From assembly GCA_016722285.1 (NCBI GenBank), contig JADKGI010000001.1, forward strand, positions 186,001 through 250,000: DNA of 64,000 nt, in the 5' to 3' direction. Position numbers and translations under genes: made by a program. This stretch comes from Saprospiraceae bacterium (GTDB lineage: Bacteria; Bacteroidota; Bacteroidia; Chitinophagales; Saprospiraceae). The notes beneath the pieces are model-generated. The model was not told the origin of the DNA, ran no database searches, and saw only the letters and a list, made by a program, of their open reading frames with translations. Position 1 is the first letter of the stretch, and every line of letters starts with the position of its first letter. Below, in pieces: positions 36,334 through 44,841 of the stretch.

Positions 36334-37349
36334 TTAAAGTATTTTTCTATATCAGATCTTAACAATACAATAAGTCCTACAGCGGTCGGGATAATAAGAT
36401 TGATAAACCATAAACTGAATGTAGCAGCCAAAGCAGTCATACTATCTATGCCCGAACCGGACCATACCAGGACTGCCAACTCTCCTCTCGCCATGACACT
36501 GAGAAATGCCGGAAGGGGTATTCCTGTCTGAATCATGTAGATCCCCGAGATATTTCCTGATAGATTCAGAAAAGAATTTCCGATTCCGAAAAATTTCATA
36601 ATGCAAAAATACTGACTAAAATAAACTATATATCTCAAAACTGAAATTCCCAGTACAACATTTAAAAGAGAATTATTATACAGGTCCAGTGATTTTAGCC
36701 TACTGCTTATTTTGTCCGTGAGTCTGCCCCCGACGATCTTTTCAATCTTATGTGCCAACTCCGGCAGATGATAATACATGCCTATCAGCAAAACAATCTG
36801 TATTGTTATCATAACTACAAACGTATAAGTATTGTCATAAGTAACACCTATAGCTGATTTAAGAAAAAAATAACTAAATAGCAGTCCGCAAATAATATTG
36901 CACACATTTTGAGCTATGCTGCCAAGCAAGGTAGCTGAAATGACTTCCGTTTTGTGCTCCGGGTCCGATGTAAAAACCCTGCCGGCATATTCGCCGATCC
37001 GCCCGGGAGTGACAATACCAGCGGCGATACCAGCCAGAACTGCCGATAAAGCTCCCTTATAAGATATCTGTTGATGTGGTGACATTAGCTTCTTGAATTT
37101 GATGCCCTCCAGCCACCAATTCAATGGCATCAGTGCTATGGTAATAATTAAATATAGGAGATTCAGGTTCCTTATGTTTCCCTGAAATAAAGCTTTTATG
37201 GCTTCTATTCCCTTACCTTCTGAAAGTTGGATGTACAATAAATAAGCTATAACACTGATAATCGCTAACTTAATAAGAGCACTTAACGGGGTATATGTGG
37301 TTCTGAAGGCCAAAAGACTAACTTTAAGAGTGTACTGCAAAGAAAGCAA
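36330..37349 (-). CDS. Flippase-like integral membrane protein (lysylphosphatidylglycerol synthase TM family)
   Basis: This 339-residue inner-membrane protein has eight or nine transmembrane helices. LPG_synthase_TM hallmarks are NWWLEGIKFKKLM, a GALSAVLAGIAAGIVTPGRI glycine-rich loop followed by GEYAGRVF, and a C-terminal VMARGELAVLVWSGSG. The family moves lipid-linked or aminoacylated lipids. The frame starts at a TTG at 37349; no ATG lies close, so the start is uncertain. First gene of an operon leading to DUF3108, DUF4230 and the PorE-like protein. Confidence 0.85.
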   Translation of the reverse strand: MLSLQYTLKVSLLAFRTTYTPLSALIKLAIISVIAYLLYIQLSEGKGIEAIKALFQGNIRNLNLLYLIITIALMPLNWWLEGIKFKKLMSPHQQISYKGALSAVLAGIAAGIVTPGRIGEYAGRVFTSDPEHKTEVISATLLGSIAQNVCNIICGLLFSYFFLKSAIGVTYDNTYTFVVMITIQIVLLIGMYYHLPELAHKIEKIVGGRLTDKISSRLKSLDLYNNSLLNVVLGISVLRYIVYFSQYFCIMKFFGIGNSFLNLSGNISGIYMIQTGIPLPAFLSVMARGELAVLVWSGSGIDSMTALAATFSLWFINLIIPTAVGLIVLLRSDIEKYFK

Positions 37350-37924
37350 AATAATGGCATGATTCCAGCTGATTGCAGATTCATCCGGTTTTAAGGTTTA
37401 TAAATCTGATCTCTATCGGGTCAAATATATCATTCGTTTCAGATTTGAAAGGTATGTCTATGATTATCAATTTTTAAAACATGCATTAGTCTCTTTATTC
37501 TAAGCATTTAAATAAAATTGCTATTGTTCAACTATAAATATAATAACTATAGAGGTTGTGAATAAACGATTTGATGTGTTGAAAGTAAATTCTGCGCTTT
37601 CATGCTTTTGATTTGCTTCAAAAAATCAGAATTTCAAGTCGTTTTCATATATTATCAATAGCATAGCTAAAATAAATATGAGATAATATTTTTGCCCCTG
37701 ATATCAAAAGTAAGCTTCATTTGACACAGTTTAACACTCATTCTGATGACTTCCATATTACAAACTACAAAATGAATTCAATCATATACTACTTTCTCTC
37801 ATAAAGTCAGTAAAGCATGAATCTTATAACTTTAAGAATTTATTCTGTAACAATGACTTGTGGAATACATACTACCTTACACCGTGAATTATATACAATA
37901 ATTTTTCAATAAAAATTTTAAAAA
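37350..37924. other. Long divergent intergenic region
   Basis: 575 bp between the envelope operon (reverse) and the OmpA lipoprotein (forward). A TATTTTTG -7-like element lies at 37687-37694 on the forward strand, about 230 bp from the next ATG. No gene, terminator or long repeat is visible. Confidence 0.3.
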
Positions 37925-38599
37925 ATGAAGGATATTAAGAAGGGATATATGACGGTTATTTTAGGCTTACTCATCTTGTCTATGGGTTGCAGTTCCCTCA
38001 ATAAAACGCAGAAAGGGGCTGTAATAGGCACTGCATCCGGGACGGCCATGGGAGCAATAATTGGTAAGGCAACCGGAAACACCGCTTTGGGTGCTATCAT
38101 CGGGGCCGCAGTAGGAGGCACGGCGGGTGCTATCATAGGAAATAAAATGGACAAACAAGCTGAAGAAATTAAAAAAAACGTTCCGGATGCTAAGGTAATA
38201 CGAGTTGGAGAAGGAATCGTAGTGGAATTCAGCAGTAGCATATTATTCGGATTTGATCAATCAAATTTGTCCAATGAAGCTAAGACCAATCTGGATAAAT
38301 TAGTAACCATATTGAAAGACTATCCGGATACTAATATTGAGGTTCAGGGACATACCGACAGCAAAGGCAGCGAAGCTTACAATCAAAAACTTTCGGAACA
38401 AAGGGCAACAGTTGTTTCTCTTTATCTGATCGATAAGGGGATTAAAAATTCCAGATTATCTATCCACGGCTTTGGCGAACTTTTACCAAAATATATCAAT
38501 ACTACAGAAGATGGCCGACTTTTAAACAGGCGGGTTGAGTTTCTGATTACGGCCAATGAAAAGATGAAAGAAGAAGCTGAAAAATTGGCAGGAAAATAA
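37925..38599 (+). CDS. OmpA-family lipoprotein with glycine-zipper domain
   Basis: This 224-residue outer-membrane lipoprotein has a lipobox (LSMGC, Cys about 22), a glycine zipper (residues ~32-75: GAVIGTASGTAMGAIIGKAT and GAIIGAAVGGTAGAIIGN), and a C-terminal OmpA domain with peptidoglycan-binding residues (VQGHTDSKGSEAYNQKLSEQ, NRRVEFLI). This YiaD-like layout tethers the outer membrane to peptidoglycan. It is followed 29 bp later by a beta-barrel gene, likely the same transcript, with a perfect terminator afterwards. Confidence 0.92.
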   Translation: MKDIKKGYMTVILGLLILSMGCSSLNKTQKGAVIGTASGTAMGAIIGKATGNTALGAIIGAAVGGTAGAIIGNKMDKQAEEIKKNVPDAKVIRVGEGIVVEFSSSILFGFDQSNLSNEAKTNLDKLVTILKDYPDTNIEVQGHTDSKGSEAYNQKLSEQRATVVSLYLIDKGIKNSRLSIHGFGELLPKYINTTEDGRLLNRRVEFLITANEKMKEEAEKLAGK

Positions 38600-38628
38600 G
38601 TTATTTAAAAATAAATAAATCAATACCA

Positions 38629-39303
38629 ATGAAAAAGATAATATCATTATCGTTCATGTTTGTGCTTACCGGATCTCTAATCATGGCCCAGAGCAAAGCA
38701 AAAGAAAAAGTCAGTTTTGCCGTTCTTGGCGGGGTCAACTATCAGAATCAGACCGGAAAAGATTTTAACGGCAACAAACTATCCAGCACCGGAATCAGTG
38801 GATTTCATGCAGGTGTAAATGCTCAGATCGAAATTGTACCTGAGTTCTACTTTCAACCAGGGTTACTTTTTTCTACAAAAGGATCTGAAATTACAGAAAG
38901 TGGTATTACTGGAAAATACAGGCTTTCATATATAGAATTGCCTCTGAATCTGGTGTATAAAAGCCAACTTGGCAGTGGATTTGTTATGATTGGATTCGGT
39001 CCTTATGCGGCCTATGGCATCAATGGAAAAGCAACTTATGATACAGACTTAGGAAGTGTGAAATCTGTGGTGGAGTTTAAAAATGAAGTGGCCACAGGCG
39101 ATCCTTTGACTACCACCTATTTTAAAGCATTGGATATAGGAGGCAATTTATTTGCCGGATACGAAATGGCAGGAGGTGTGTTTTTACAACTGAACACACA
39201 ATTTGGGATGGTAAATATACTGCCGGATGACAATCGTATTATCGAAAGCAAAGCAGCACTTAAAAATATTGGTTTTGGGTTGTCATTAGGATACAGGTTT
39301 TAG
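38629..39303 (+). CDS. Outer-membrane beta-barrel protein (porin family)
   Basis: This 224-residue protein has a signal peptide (MKKIISLSFMFVLTGSLIMA) and a small barrel. Alternating strands such as VSFAVLGGVNYQNQTGKDF, FYFQPGLLFSTKGSEI and RLSYIELPLNLVYKSQLGSG match the Bacteroidota outer-membrane barrel family (OMP_b-brl/PorT-like), and the terminal GLSLGYRF ends in the aromatic signal for the BAM machinery. No ligand can be predicted. It shares a transcript with the OmpA lipoprotein. Confidence 0.87.
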   Translation: MKKIISLSFMFVLTGSLIMAQSKAKEKVSFAVLGGVNYQNQTGKDFNGNKLSSTGISGFHAGVNAQIEIVPEFYFQPGLLFSTKGSEITESGITGKYRLSYIELPLNLVYKSQLGSGFVMIGFGPYAAYGINGKATYDTDLGSVKSVVEFKNEVATGDPLTTTYFKALDIGGNLFAGYEMAGGVFLQLNTQFGMVNILPDDNRIIESKAALKNIGFGLSLGYRF

Positions 39304-39349
39304 CTTATAAATCAACGACTCTTTAACTTTTTTATAAAAAGCTATATTT

Positions 39350-39385
39350 AAAAGGGCCTTTTCTGATATCAGAAAAGGCCCTTTT
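39350..39385. terminator. Perfect 36-bp bidirectional terminator hairpin
   Basis: AAAAGGGCCTTTTCTGAT pairs exactly with its inverse repeat ending CCCTTTT. A/T tails on both sides allow it to work on either strand. It follows the porin gene by 46 bp. Confidence 0.9.
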
Positions 39386-39688
39386 AATAGTGAAATATTT
39401 GCTCTAAAAATAAGCAGAGATGGTTTTGGTGTCTGTGTGACTGATTTTCACAGTATCTGCAATATAATTGATGATGTGCTTTTAGAGAATATTATGAAGC
39501 TTGGGCACAGTAAAGATAATTAGGATTGGAAAAAGCAATCCATACGAACCAAGAATCAGTTTGTTGCAGGACTCAGACTTCGTCCACCAGATTTCATTGC
39601 CAAAGTTTCTAAATATAGCCTAAACCTAAACATATTTTGTCTGACGTGATGACTACTCTATTCATCTATCATTCCTGTAACCTTTCCC
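39386..39688. other. Noncoding spacer
   Basis: Sequence between the terminator and the end of the glycosyltransferase gene. No open frame with family similarity and no structured RNA is visible. Confidence 0.3.
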
Positions 39689-40558
39689 TTATATTATCCG
39701 ATAGTTTTTATACGAAAAGTCCAGCCCGAGATATTTTTTTAAAAAGCCTTTTATCCATTCCTTTACTGAAACTCTGTTGCGGGTGATATCGTGCTTAAAT
39801 ATCCAGTTGAGCCTCATTATCCTGAGTTTCATCACTTCCGGGTGTGTCTCATCAAATAATGTCAGCTGATCTATGCTTGTATAGTCAAACTCTTCCCTGT
39901 CTGTTACTCTAGCCCTGACCTCTACATCGCTATGCCAAAGTTTTTGAAAATATCGCTGCTTGAGCTGCATATTTCTTGGGGGCTTCACCCATCCATAATG
40001 ATAGATATAAGCCTCAATTTCTTTTACATTCAGCATTTTATTATTGTCTTTTCTAAATCCCTGGGCATCGCGGTACGAGAAGATTCTCTTGTTATTGCGA
40101 ATAATTCTGATTTCGTTTTTATACCAGGAAGAAGAGATGGCCACATAATCATACGACCCGTAGAAGTGTTTATAATGAAAAAGAAGTCCGTCTATCTTTG
40201 CATCATCTTTCCACCTGATCATTTCTGCTTTGATCGTAAGATGATATTTTTCATGCACCACTTCGTCTCCCTGTATATAAAAACACCAGTCCGCCTTATC
40301 CTCAATCGACTGAAATGCCTTATCTGTTTCTACTGCCAGTACCCTTCCCCCTTCTCTCAGATTCTCATCCCAAACCGTCTCTACTATTTTTATTTTAACT
40401 GGATCGATTTGCTGGATCAAAGACAATGTTTCGTCATCGGAGTTTCCTACAGCAACAACAAAATCATCACATAGTGGTAGAATGGAAGTGATCGCTTCAA
40501 CGATAGGATAATCATATTTGACGGCATTGCGGATGAAGGTAAAACCGGTTACATACAT
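39689..40558 (-). CDS. Family 2-like glycosyltransferase
   Basis: This 289-residue protein has a GT-A-like N-terminal fold: VTGFTFIRNAVKYDYPIVEA, VVAVGNSDDETLSLIQQ and the acidic nucleotide-sugar site WCFYIQGDEVVHE. The later part (YHYGWVKPPRNMQLKQRYF) is conserved in Bacteroidota relatives. It probably adds sugars to a surface glycan; donor and acceptor are unknown. The frame continues upstream to 40609, but the start at 40558 (MYVTGFTF) is preferred because it fits relatives and leaves space for the divergent promoters. Confidence 0.8.
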   Translation of the reverse strand: MYVTGFTFIRNAVKYDYPIVEAITSILPLCDDFVVAVGNSDDETLSLIQQIDPVKIKIVETVWDENLREGGRVLAVETDKAFQSIEDKADWCFYIQGDEVVHEKYHLTIKAEMIRWKDDAKIDGLLFHYKHFYGSYDYVAISSSWYKNEIRIIRNNKRIFSYRDAQGFRKDNNKMLNVKEIEAYIYHYGWVKPPRNMQLKQRYFQKLWHSDVEVRARVTDREEFDYTSIDQLTLFDETHPEVMKLRIMRLNWIFKHDITRNRVSVKEWIKGFLKKYLGLDFSYKNYRII

Positions 40559-40614
40559 AAAAAATGCAACACATTTTGCTCCGGATTGTTTCAAAGGCTG
40601 AATACTCAAAAATA

Positions 40615-41151
40615 ATGAACTGGTCGCTTGTGAACAAAATACTTAATATCGCTCTCATAATACTTGTAGCTGGATATATTATCAAATATCTGTATCAACG
40701 ACCTAAATTTGATAGCGGCGAGAAGGCAAAGGACTTTACTTCTGTACTCTGGTCAGGTGAAAAATTTTCGCTATCAAATTTGCAGGGCAAGTATGTACTG
40801 CTGGATTTTTGGGGGTCCTGGTGCGGACCATGCCGAAAAGAAAATGCCGATTTAGTCCCTCTGTATTCGGAAATGAAAGGAAAAAATTTTATCAATGCTG
40901 GAGGATTCGAAATAGTCAGCGTCGGGATCGAAAATAAAAAAGAGAACTGGGAAGGTGCCATAAAAAATGACAGGATGGATTGGCCATATCACATTGGCGA
41001 GTTTGAAAAGTTTAATGGGCCTATTGCCCGATTATATAGTGTAAGACAGATTCCGACCACTTATCTGATCAATCCGGAAGGCATGATTATCTCAGTAAAT
41101 CCCAGCCCGGATAAAATTCGAAGCTACCTTTTAGAAAAGACTGAAAAATAA
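40615..41151 (+). CDS. TlpA-like thioredoxin-family membrane protein
   Basis: This 178-residue protein has one N-terminal transmembrane anchor (about residues 8-25) and a periplasmic redoxin domain with the active site FWGSWCGPCRKEN (CxxC), the cis-proline loop RQIPTTYLINPEG and a central insertion typical of TlpA/ResA. It reduces or oxidises periplasmic thiols. The start at 40615 (MNWSLVNK) is preferred over 40564 as it places the anchor at the very N-terminus. It is divergent from the glycosyltransferase. Confidence 0.87.
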   Translation: MNWSLVNKILNIALIILVAGYIIKYLYQRPKFDSGEKAKDFTSVLWSGEKFSLSNLQGKYVLLDFWGSWCGPCRKENADLVPLYSEMKGKNFINAGGFEIVSVGIENKKENWEGAIKNDRMDWPYHIGEFEKFNGPIARLYSVRQIPTTYLINPEGMIISVNPSPDKIRSYLLEKTEK

Positions 41152-41178
41152 GTGCCATTTTTGCAGCAGCATTCACCC

Positions 41179-41220
41179 TTTTACTGCCATTTTGACCCAA
41201 AATCTACAATGGCAGTAAAA
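41179..41220. promoter_or_regulatory. 13-bp perfect inverted repeat upstream of grpE
   Basis: TTTTACTGCCATT (41179-41191) and AATGGCAGTAAAA (41208-41220) pair exactly around 16 nt, 14 nt before the grpE ATG. No T run follows, so a simple terminator is unlikely. It may be an operator or an mRNA leader hairpin for the heat-shock operon. It is not CIRCE (arms differ). Confidence 0.6.
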
Positions 41221-41234
41221 TTGATAACAAACAT

Positions 41235-41780
41235 ATGTTAAACAAAATAAAAGAATTTATGTCAAATCAGGTAGAAGACACTTCTCCAAAGAAGGCAAAA
41301 AAGAAAAAGGAAACTGAGGATAACATCGAATTATTACAGGAAATCGAAACCCTTAAATCCGAACTCGACGAATCAAAAGACAAATATATCCGACTATTTG
41401 CTGAATTTGATAATTTCAAAAAAAGAAGCGTCAAAGAGCGATTTGAATTGATGAAAACAGCAGCTCAGGAAACTATTACCTCGCTTTTACCGATATTGGA
41501 TGATTTTGACAGGGCAAAAAAGAGCGCTGAAAGCGGAGCTGAAGCCTTTAGCGAAGGGGTGCAGCTTGTGTATCAGAAGTTGTATTCGGCTCTGGAACAT
41601 AAAGGGCTGAAAAGCATGGAGTCCACCGGAGCTGATTTTGATCCTGAATGGCATGAAGCTATTACGGATATCCCATCACCTTCAGAAGAAATGAAGGGAA
41701 AGGTCATTGATACCATCGAAAAAGGATATGTACTCAATGATAAAATCATACGATACGCAAAAGTCGTAGTAGCAAAATAA
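41235..41780 (+). CDS. grpE: Nucleotide exchange factor GrpE
   Basis: This 181-residue co-chaperone releases ADP from DnaK. A charged N-terminal region precedes a long coiled coil (about residues 30-80, IETLKSELDESKDKYIRLFA) and the beta-domain ends with FDPEWHEAITDIPSPSEEMK and YVLNDKIIRYAKVVVAK. Conserved FAEFDNFKKRS is in place. It is followed by dnaJ 48 bp on, the usual heat-shock pair, with dnaK elsewhere. A perfect inverted repeat just upstream may control it. Confidence 0.97.
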   Translation: MLNKIKEFMSNQVEDTSPKKAKKKKETEDNIELLQEIETLKSELDESKDKYIRLFAEFDNFKKRSVKERFELMKTAAQETITSLLPILDDFDRAKKSAESGAEAFSEGVQLVYQKLYSALEHKGLKSMESTGADFDPEWHEAITDIPSPSEEMKGKVIDTIEKGYVLNDKIIRYAKVVVAK

Positions 41781-41828
41781 TCAATTATATATTTACATTA
41801 TACCGTAAGGTAGCATCCAAATCAAAGA

Positions 41829-42986
41829 ATGAAACGAGATTATTACGAAATCCTCGGTGTAGAAAAGAGTGCTGACGAAGGCACCATCAAAAAAGCATAC
41901 CGCAAAGTGGCGATGCAATACCACCCCGACAGAAATCCGGGGGACAAAGCAGCCGAAGATAAATTTAAAGAAGCCGCAGAAGCATATGAGATACTCAGTG
42001 ACGGCAACAAAAAAGCCAGGTATGACAGATACGGTCATGCAGGAGTAGAAAACATGGGCGGTGGATTTTCAGGCGGAAGTATGAATATGGAAGATATTTT
42101 CTCACACTTCGGTGACATTTTCGGCGATGGCGGCAGCCCTTTTGAGAGCTTCTTTGGGGGAAGTCAGGGCGGATCACGATCCCGGTCTGGCGGTCAGAAA
42201 GGAAGTAATCTCAGGATCAAAGTGGCCCTGACGATGGAGGAAATAGAAGCAGGTGTCACTAAAAAAATAAAAGTCAAAAAACAAGTTACTTGCAAATCAT
42301 GCGCCGGATCGGGAGCCAAAGACAGAAACAGCATTTCTACATGTGGTACCTGTCAGGGTTCCGGATATGTGCGTCAGATCAAAAATACTTTTTTGGGTCA
42401 GATGCAGACTACAGCCGCCTGTCCTAAGTGCAATGGCTCAGGAAAGACCATAACAGCAGCCTGCACTACCTGCCGTGGAGATGGCCGCACAATGGATGAA
42501 GAACTGATAGAAATAGAAATCCCGGCTGGTGTTCAGGAAGGAATGCAACTCTCGATGAGAGGGAAAGGCAACGCCGGACATAGCAACGGTCCATCCGGAG
42601 ATCTGCTAATAAATATCGAAGAAAAAACCCACGAACAGTTCAGCAGGGACAATATGAACGTGGTCTATGACCTCTTCCTGAATTTTGCTGATGCCGCATT
42701 GGGTACTAATGCTGAAGTACCTACACTTTCAGGCAATGTAAAAGTAAAGATACCGGCAGGGACACAGGCCGGAAAGATATTCAGACTGAAAGGCAAGGGG
42801 CTTCCATCATTGCAGCAATATGGTAAAGGTGACCAACTTATCAATGTCAACATATGGACGCCAAAAACACTTACCTTTGAAGAAACGGACATGCTTGAAA
42901 AAATGAGAGAAATGCCAAATTTCAATCCCAAGCCCAATAGTGGTGAAAAAGGATTTTTTGAACGTATGAAGGAGTATTTTAATTAA
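41829..42986 (+). CDS. dnaJ: Chaperone protein DnaJ
   Basis: This 385-residue type I Hsp40 has a J domain (residues 1-70) with HPD in MQYHPDRNPGDK, a G/F/S-rich linker (~75-130), and a zinc-binding region with four CxxCxGxG repeats: CKSCAGSG, CGTCQGSG, CPKCNGSG and CTTCRGDG. The C-terminal substrate domains follow. It stimulates DnaK ATPase and binds unfolded clients. Length is typical and all HPD and zinc ligands are present. Partner grpE is upstream. Confidence 0.98.
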   Translation: MKRDYYEILGVEKSADEGTIKKAYRKVAMQYHPDRNPGDKAAEDKFKEAAEAYEILSDGNKKARYDRYGHAGVENMGGGFSGGSMNMEDIFSHFGDIFGDGGSPFESFFGGSQGGSRSRSGGQKGSNLRIKVALTMEEIEAGVTKKIKVKKQVTCKSCAGSGAKDRNSISTCGTCQGSGYVRQIKNTFLGQMQTTAACPKCNGSGKTITAACTTCRGDGRTMDEELIEIEIPAGVQEGMQLSMRGKGNAGHSNGPSGDLLINIEEKTHEQFSRDNMNVVYDLFLNFADAALGTNAEVPTLSGNVKVKIPAGTQAGKIFRLKGKGLPSLQQYGKGDQLINVNIWTPKTLTFEETDMLEKMREMPNFNPKPNSGEKGFFERMKEYFN

Positions 42987-43006
42987 AGACTGAAGAAACA
43001 AATTTA

Positions 43007-44413
43007 TTGGCACGCAAAAAGAAATCCATATCTGATCTGCTGATCACCGGCATAGCCGATAAAGGTAAAGCAGTTGGGAGAACTGAAAGCGGAGAGGTCG
43101 TCTTTGTCGATAACGCTGTACCTGGAGATATAGTTGATGTATTGGTATTTCGCAAAAAGAAATCCTTGAGTCAGGCCGCTGTAACCGCTTACAAAAAGTA
43201 TTCCCAGGACCGGGTTCAGGCACCATGTATTCATTTTGGAATATGTGGAGGCTGCAAATGGCAGCACCTCTCATATGAATCCCAGCTGAAACACAAACAA
43301 CAAACCGTCAAAGACAGTATCCGCAGGATAGCCAAATTGGTTGATGATATTGTGCAGCCGATCATCGGTTGTGATAATAATCTGCTGTATCGCAATAAGC
43401 TGGAATACAGTTTCTCTACCAAAAGATGGATTACACATGAGGAGGCTTCATCAGGAGATATACTCGACCATCGCGGAGCATTGGGTTTTCACAGAGCCGG
43501 TTTTTTTGATAAAATTGTGGAAATCAACCAATGTCTCCTGCAGGATGACCTCACGAATCAAATCAGAAATTATGTCAGAGGGTATGTCCTGAGCCATTCT
43601 TACACTTTTTATGATATCAAGGCACATCAGGGCCTCATGAGAAATATGATCATAAGGAATACGACTGATGATCAGTGGATGGTCATTATGATCTTTGGGC
43701 AAAATGACATGGATAAAATCATGGCGCTTTTAGCCAGCCTTAAATCTGATTTTCCGCAGATATCCAGTCTCAATTACGTCATTAATGAAAAGATGAATGA
43801 TACCATCTTTGACCTGGAAGTGATAAATTATGCTGGCGCACCCTATATCGTTCAGGCTCTGGGTCTTGTTAAATATCGCATAGGCCAAAAGTCCTTCTTT
43901 CAAACCAACCCGACGCAGGCTGTAAAACTATTCGAAGTGGCTGCCAGATATGCAGAACTGACCCTAGATGACAATGTGTATGACCTCTATACAGGACTCG
44001 GGAGCATAGCATTGTATATTTCCGGCAGGGTGAGACATGTCACAGGTATAGAGGAAATCCCTGAGGCTATAGCTGATGCAAATCTCAATATGGCATTTAA
44101 CGGGATCAAAAACGCTTGCTTTTATACTGGAGATGTCAAAGTGCTGCTTAATGATGATTTTGTAGAGAAGCATGGAAAGGCAGACGTAATCATCACCGAT
44201 CCTCCCAGGGCCGGAATGCATGAAGATGTAATCAATACTCTGCTTGCCCTCAAAGTACCGAGATTGGTTTATATCAGCTGTAATCCTGCAACGCAGGCAC
44301 GAGATCTGGCGCTGTTGAGTGACATATATGAAGTATTGGAAGTGCAGCCTGTAGATATGTTTCCTCACACCCATCATATAGAGAGTGTCGCAAAATTAAA
44401 ACTAAAAAACTAA
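43007..44413 (+). CDS. rlmD: 23S rRNA (uracil-C5)-methyltransferase RlmD
   Basis: This 468-residue class I methyltransferase of the RumA/TrmA family has an N-terminal TRAM domain (~1-60), a [4Fe-4S] site with Cys in CIHFGICGGCKWQHLSYE, and a C-terminal SAM domain with DLYTGLGSIALYISG and FFQTNPTQAVKL. The catalytic Cys is in VYISCNPATQARDLA. It methylates U1939 of 23S rRNA in E. coli; Bacteroidota relatives are usually named RlmD by homology, and exact position specificity is inferred. The start is a TTG at 43007; no ATG upstream is in frame. The next gene starts 2 nt after the stop. Confidence 0.9.
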   Translation: MARKKKSISDLLITGIADKGKAVGRTESGEVVFVDNAVPGDIVDVLVFRKKKSLSQAAVTAYKKYSQDRVQAPCIHFGICGGCKWQHLSYESQLKHKQQTVKDSIRRIAKLVDDIVQPIIGCDNNLLYRNKLEYSFSTKRWITHEEASSGDILDHRGALGFHRAGFFDKIVEINQCLLQDDLTNQIRNYVRGYVLSHSYTFYDIKAHQGLMRNMIIRNTTDDQWMVIMIFGQNDMDKIMALLASLKSDFPQISSLNYVINEKMNDTIFDLEVINYAGAPYIVQALGLVKYRIGQKSFFQTNPTQAVKLFEVAARYAELTLDDNVYDLYTGLGSIALYISGRVRHVTGIEEIPEAIADANLNMAFNGIKNACFYTGDVKVLLNDDFVEKHGKADVIITDPPRAGMHEDVINTLLALKVPRLVYISCNPATQARDLALLSDIYEVLEVQPVDMFPHTHHIESVAKLKLKN

Positions 44414-44414
44414 G

Positions 44415-44756
44415 ATGAGCCAACTGGATCAATTTCTGGAACTCGAAAAAGAGCTGCAGCCATATAAAAAAATTCTCTCCCAGGCTTCCGATGTGATCCT
44501 GAATGAAAATGTGTCAAAATATCCCATATTTATTATTCACCAGCAAGAGCTTGAGATGGGTGTTTCATTAATTGATGCCGGATCCAGGTTCAAATGGTCG
44601 GTAAATGCATCCACACTGGAAGAGTTTGTAAGTAAAGAATTGATATTCATGGATAAAGCATCCGATTTTATATCTACTTACAAAGATCCTGATGTCCATT
44701 TATGTCTCTTTGTTCTAAGTGAATTAGGTGCTCAGTTTATTTTTATTCCCAGATAA
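44415..44756 (+). CDS. Small conserved cytosolic protein of unknown function
   Basis: I do not recognise this 113-residue protein. There is no signal peptide or membrane helix. It begins with a helix-rich segment (MSQLDQFLELEKELQPYKKI) and continues with beta-like KYPIFIIHQQELEMGVSLID and a hydrophobic C-terminus LCLFVLSELGAQFIFIPR. It starts 2 nt after the rlmD stop, so it is probably coexpressed, but no functional link is evident. An independent promoter for pepD follows. Confidence 0.65.
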   Translation: MSQLDQFLELEKELQPYKKILSQASDVILNENVSKYPIFIIHQQELEMGVSLIDAGSRFKWSVNASTLEEFVSKELIFMDKASDFISTYKDPDVHLCLFVLSELGAQFIFIPR

Positions 44757-44792
44757 GCCATTAAATCACTGCCAAACCTGATTTGTATCATT

Positions 44793-44821
44793 TTGTCATT
44801 CAGTTATCTTATTTACCTTTG
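44793..44821 (+). promoter_or_regulatory. Promoter of pepD
   Basis: TTG at 44793-44795 and TACCTTTG at 44814-44821 with an 18-nt spacer, 20 nt before the pepD ATG at 44842. Confidence 0.6.
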
Positions 44822-44841
44822 ATGTCTTTTAAAAATGTATT

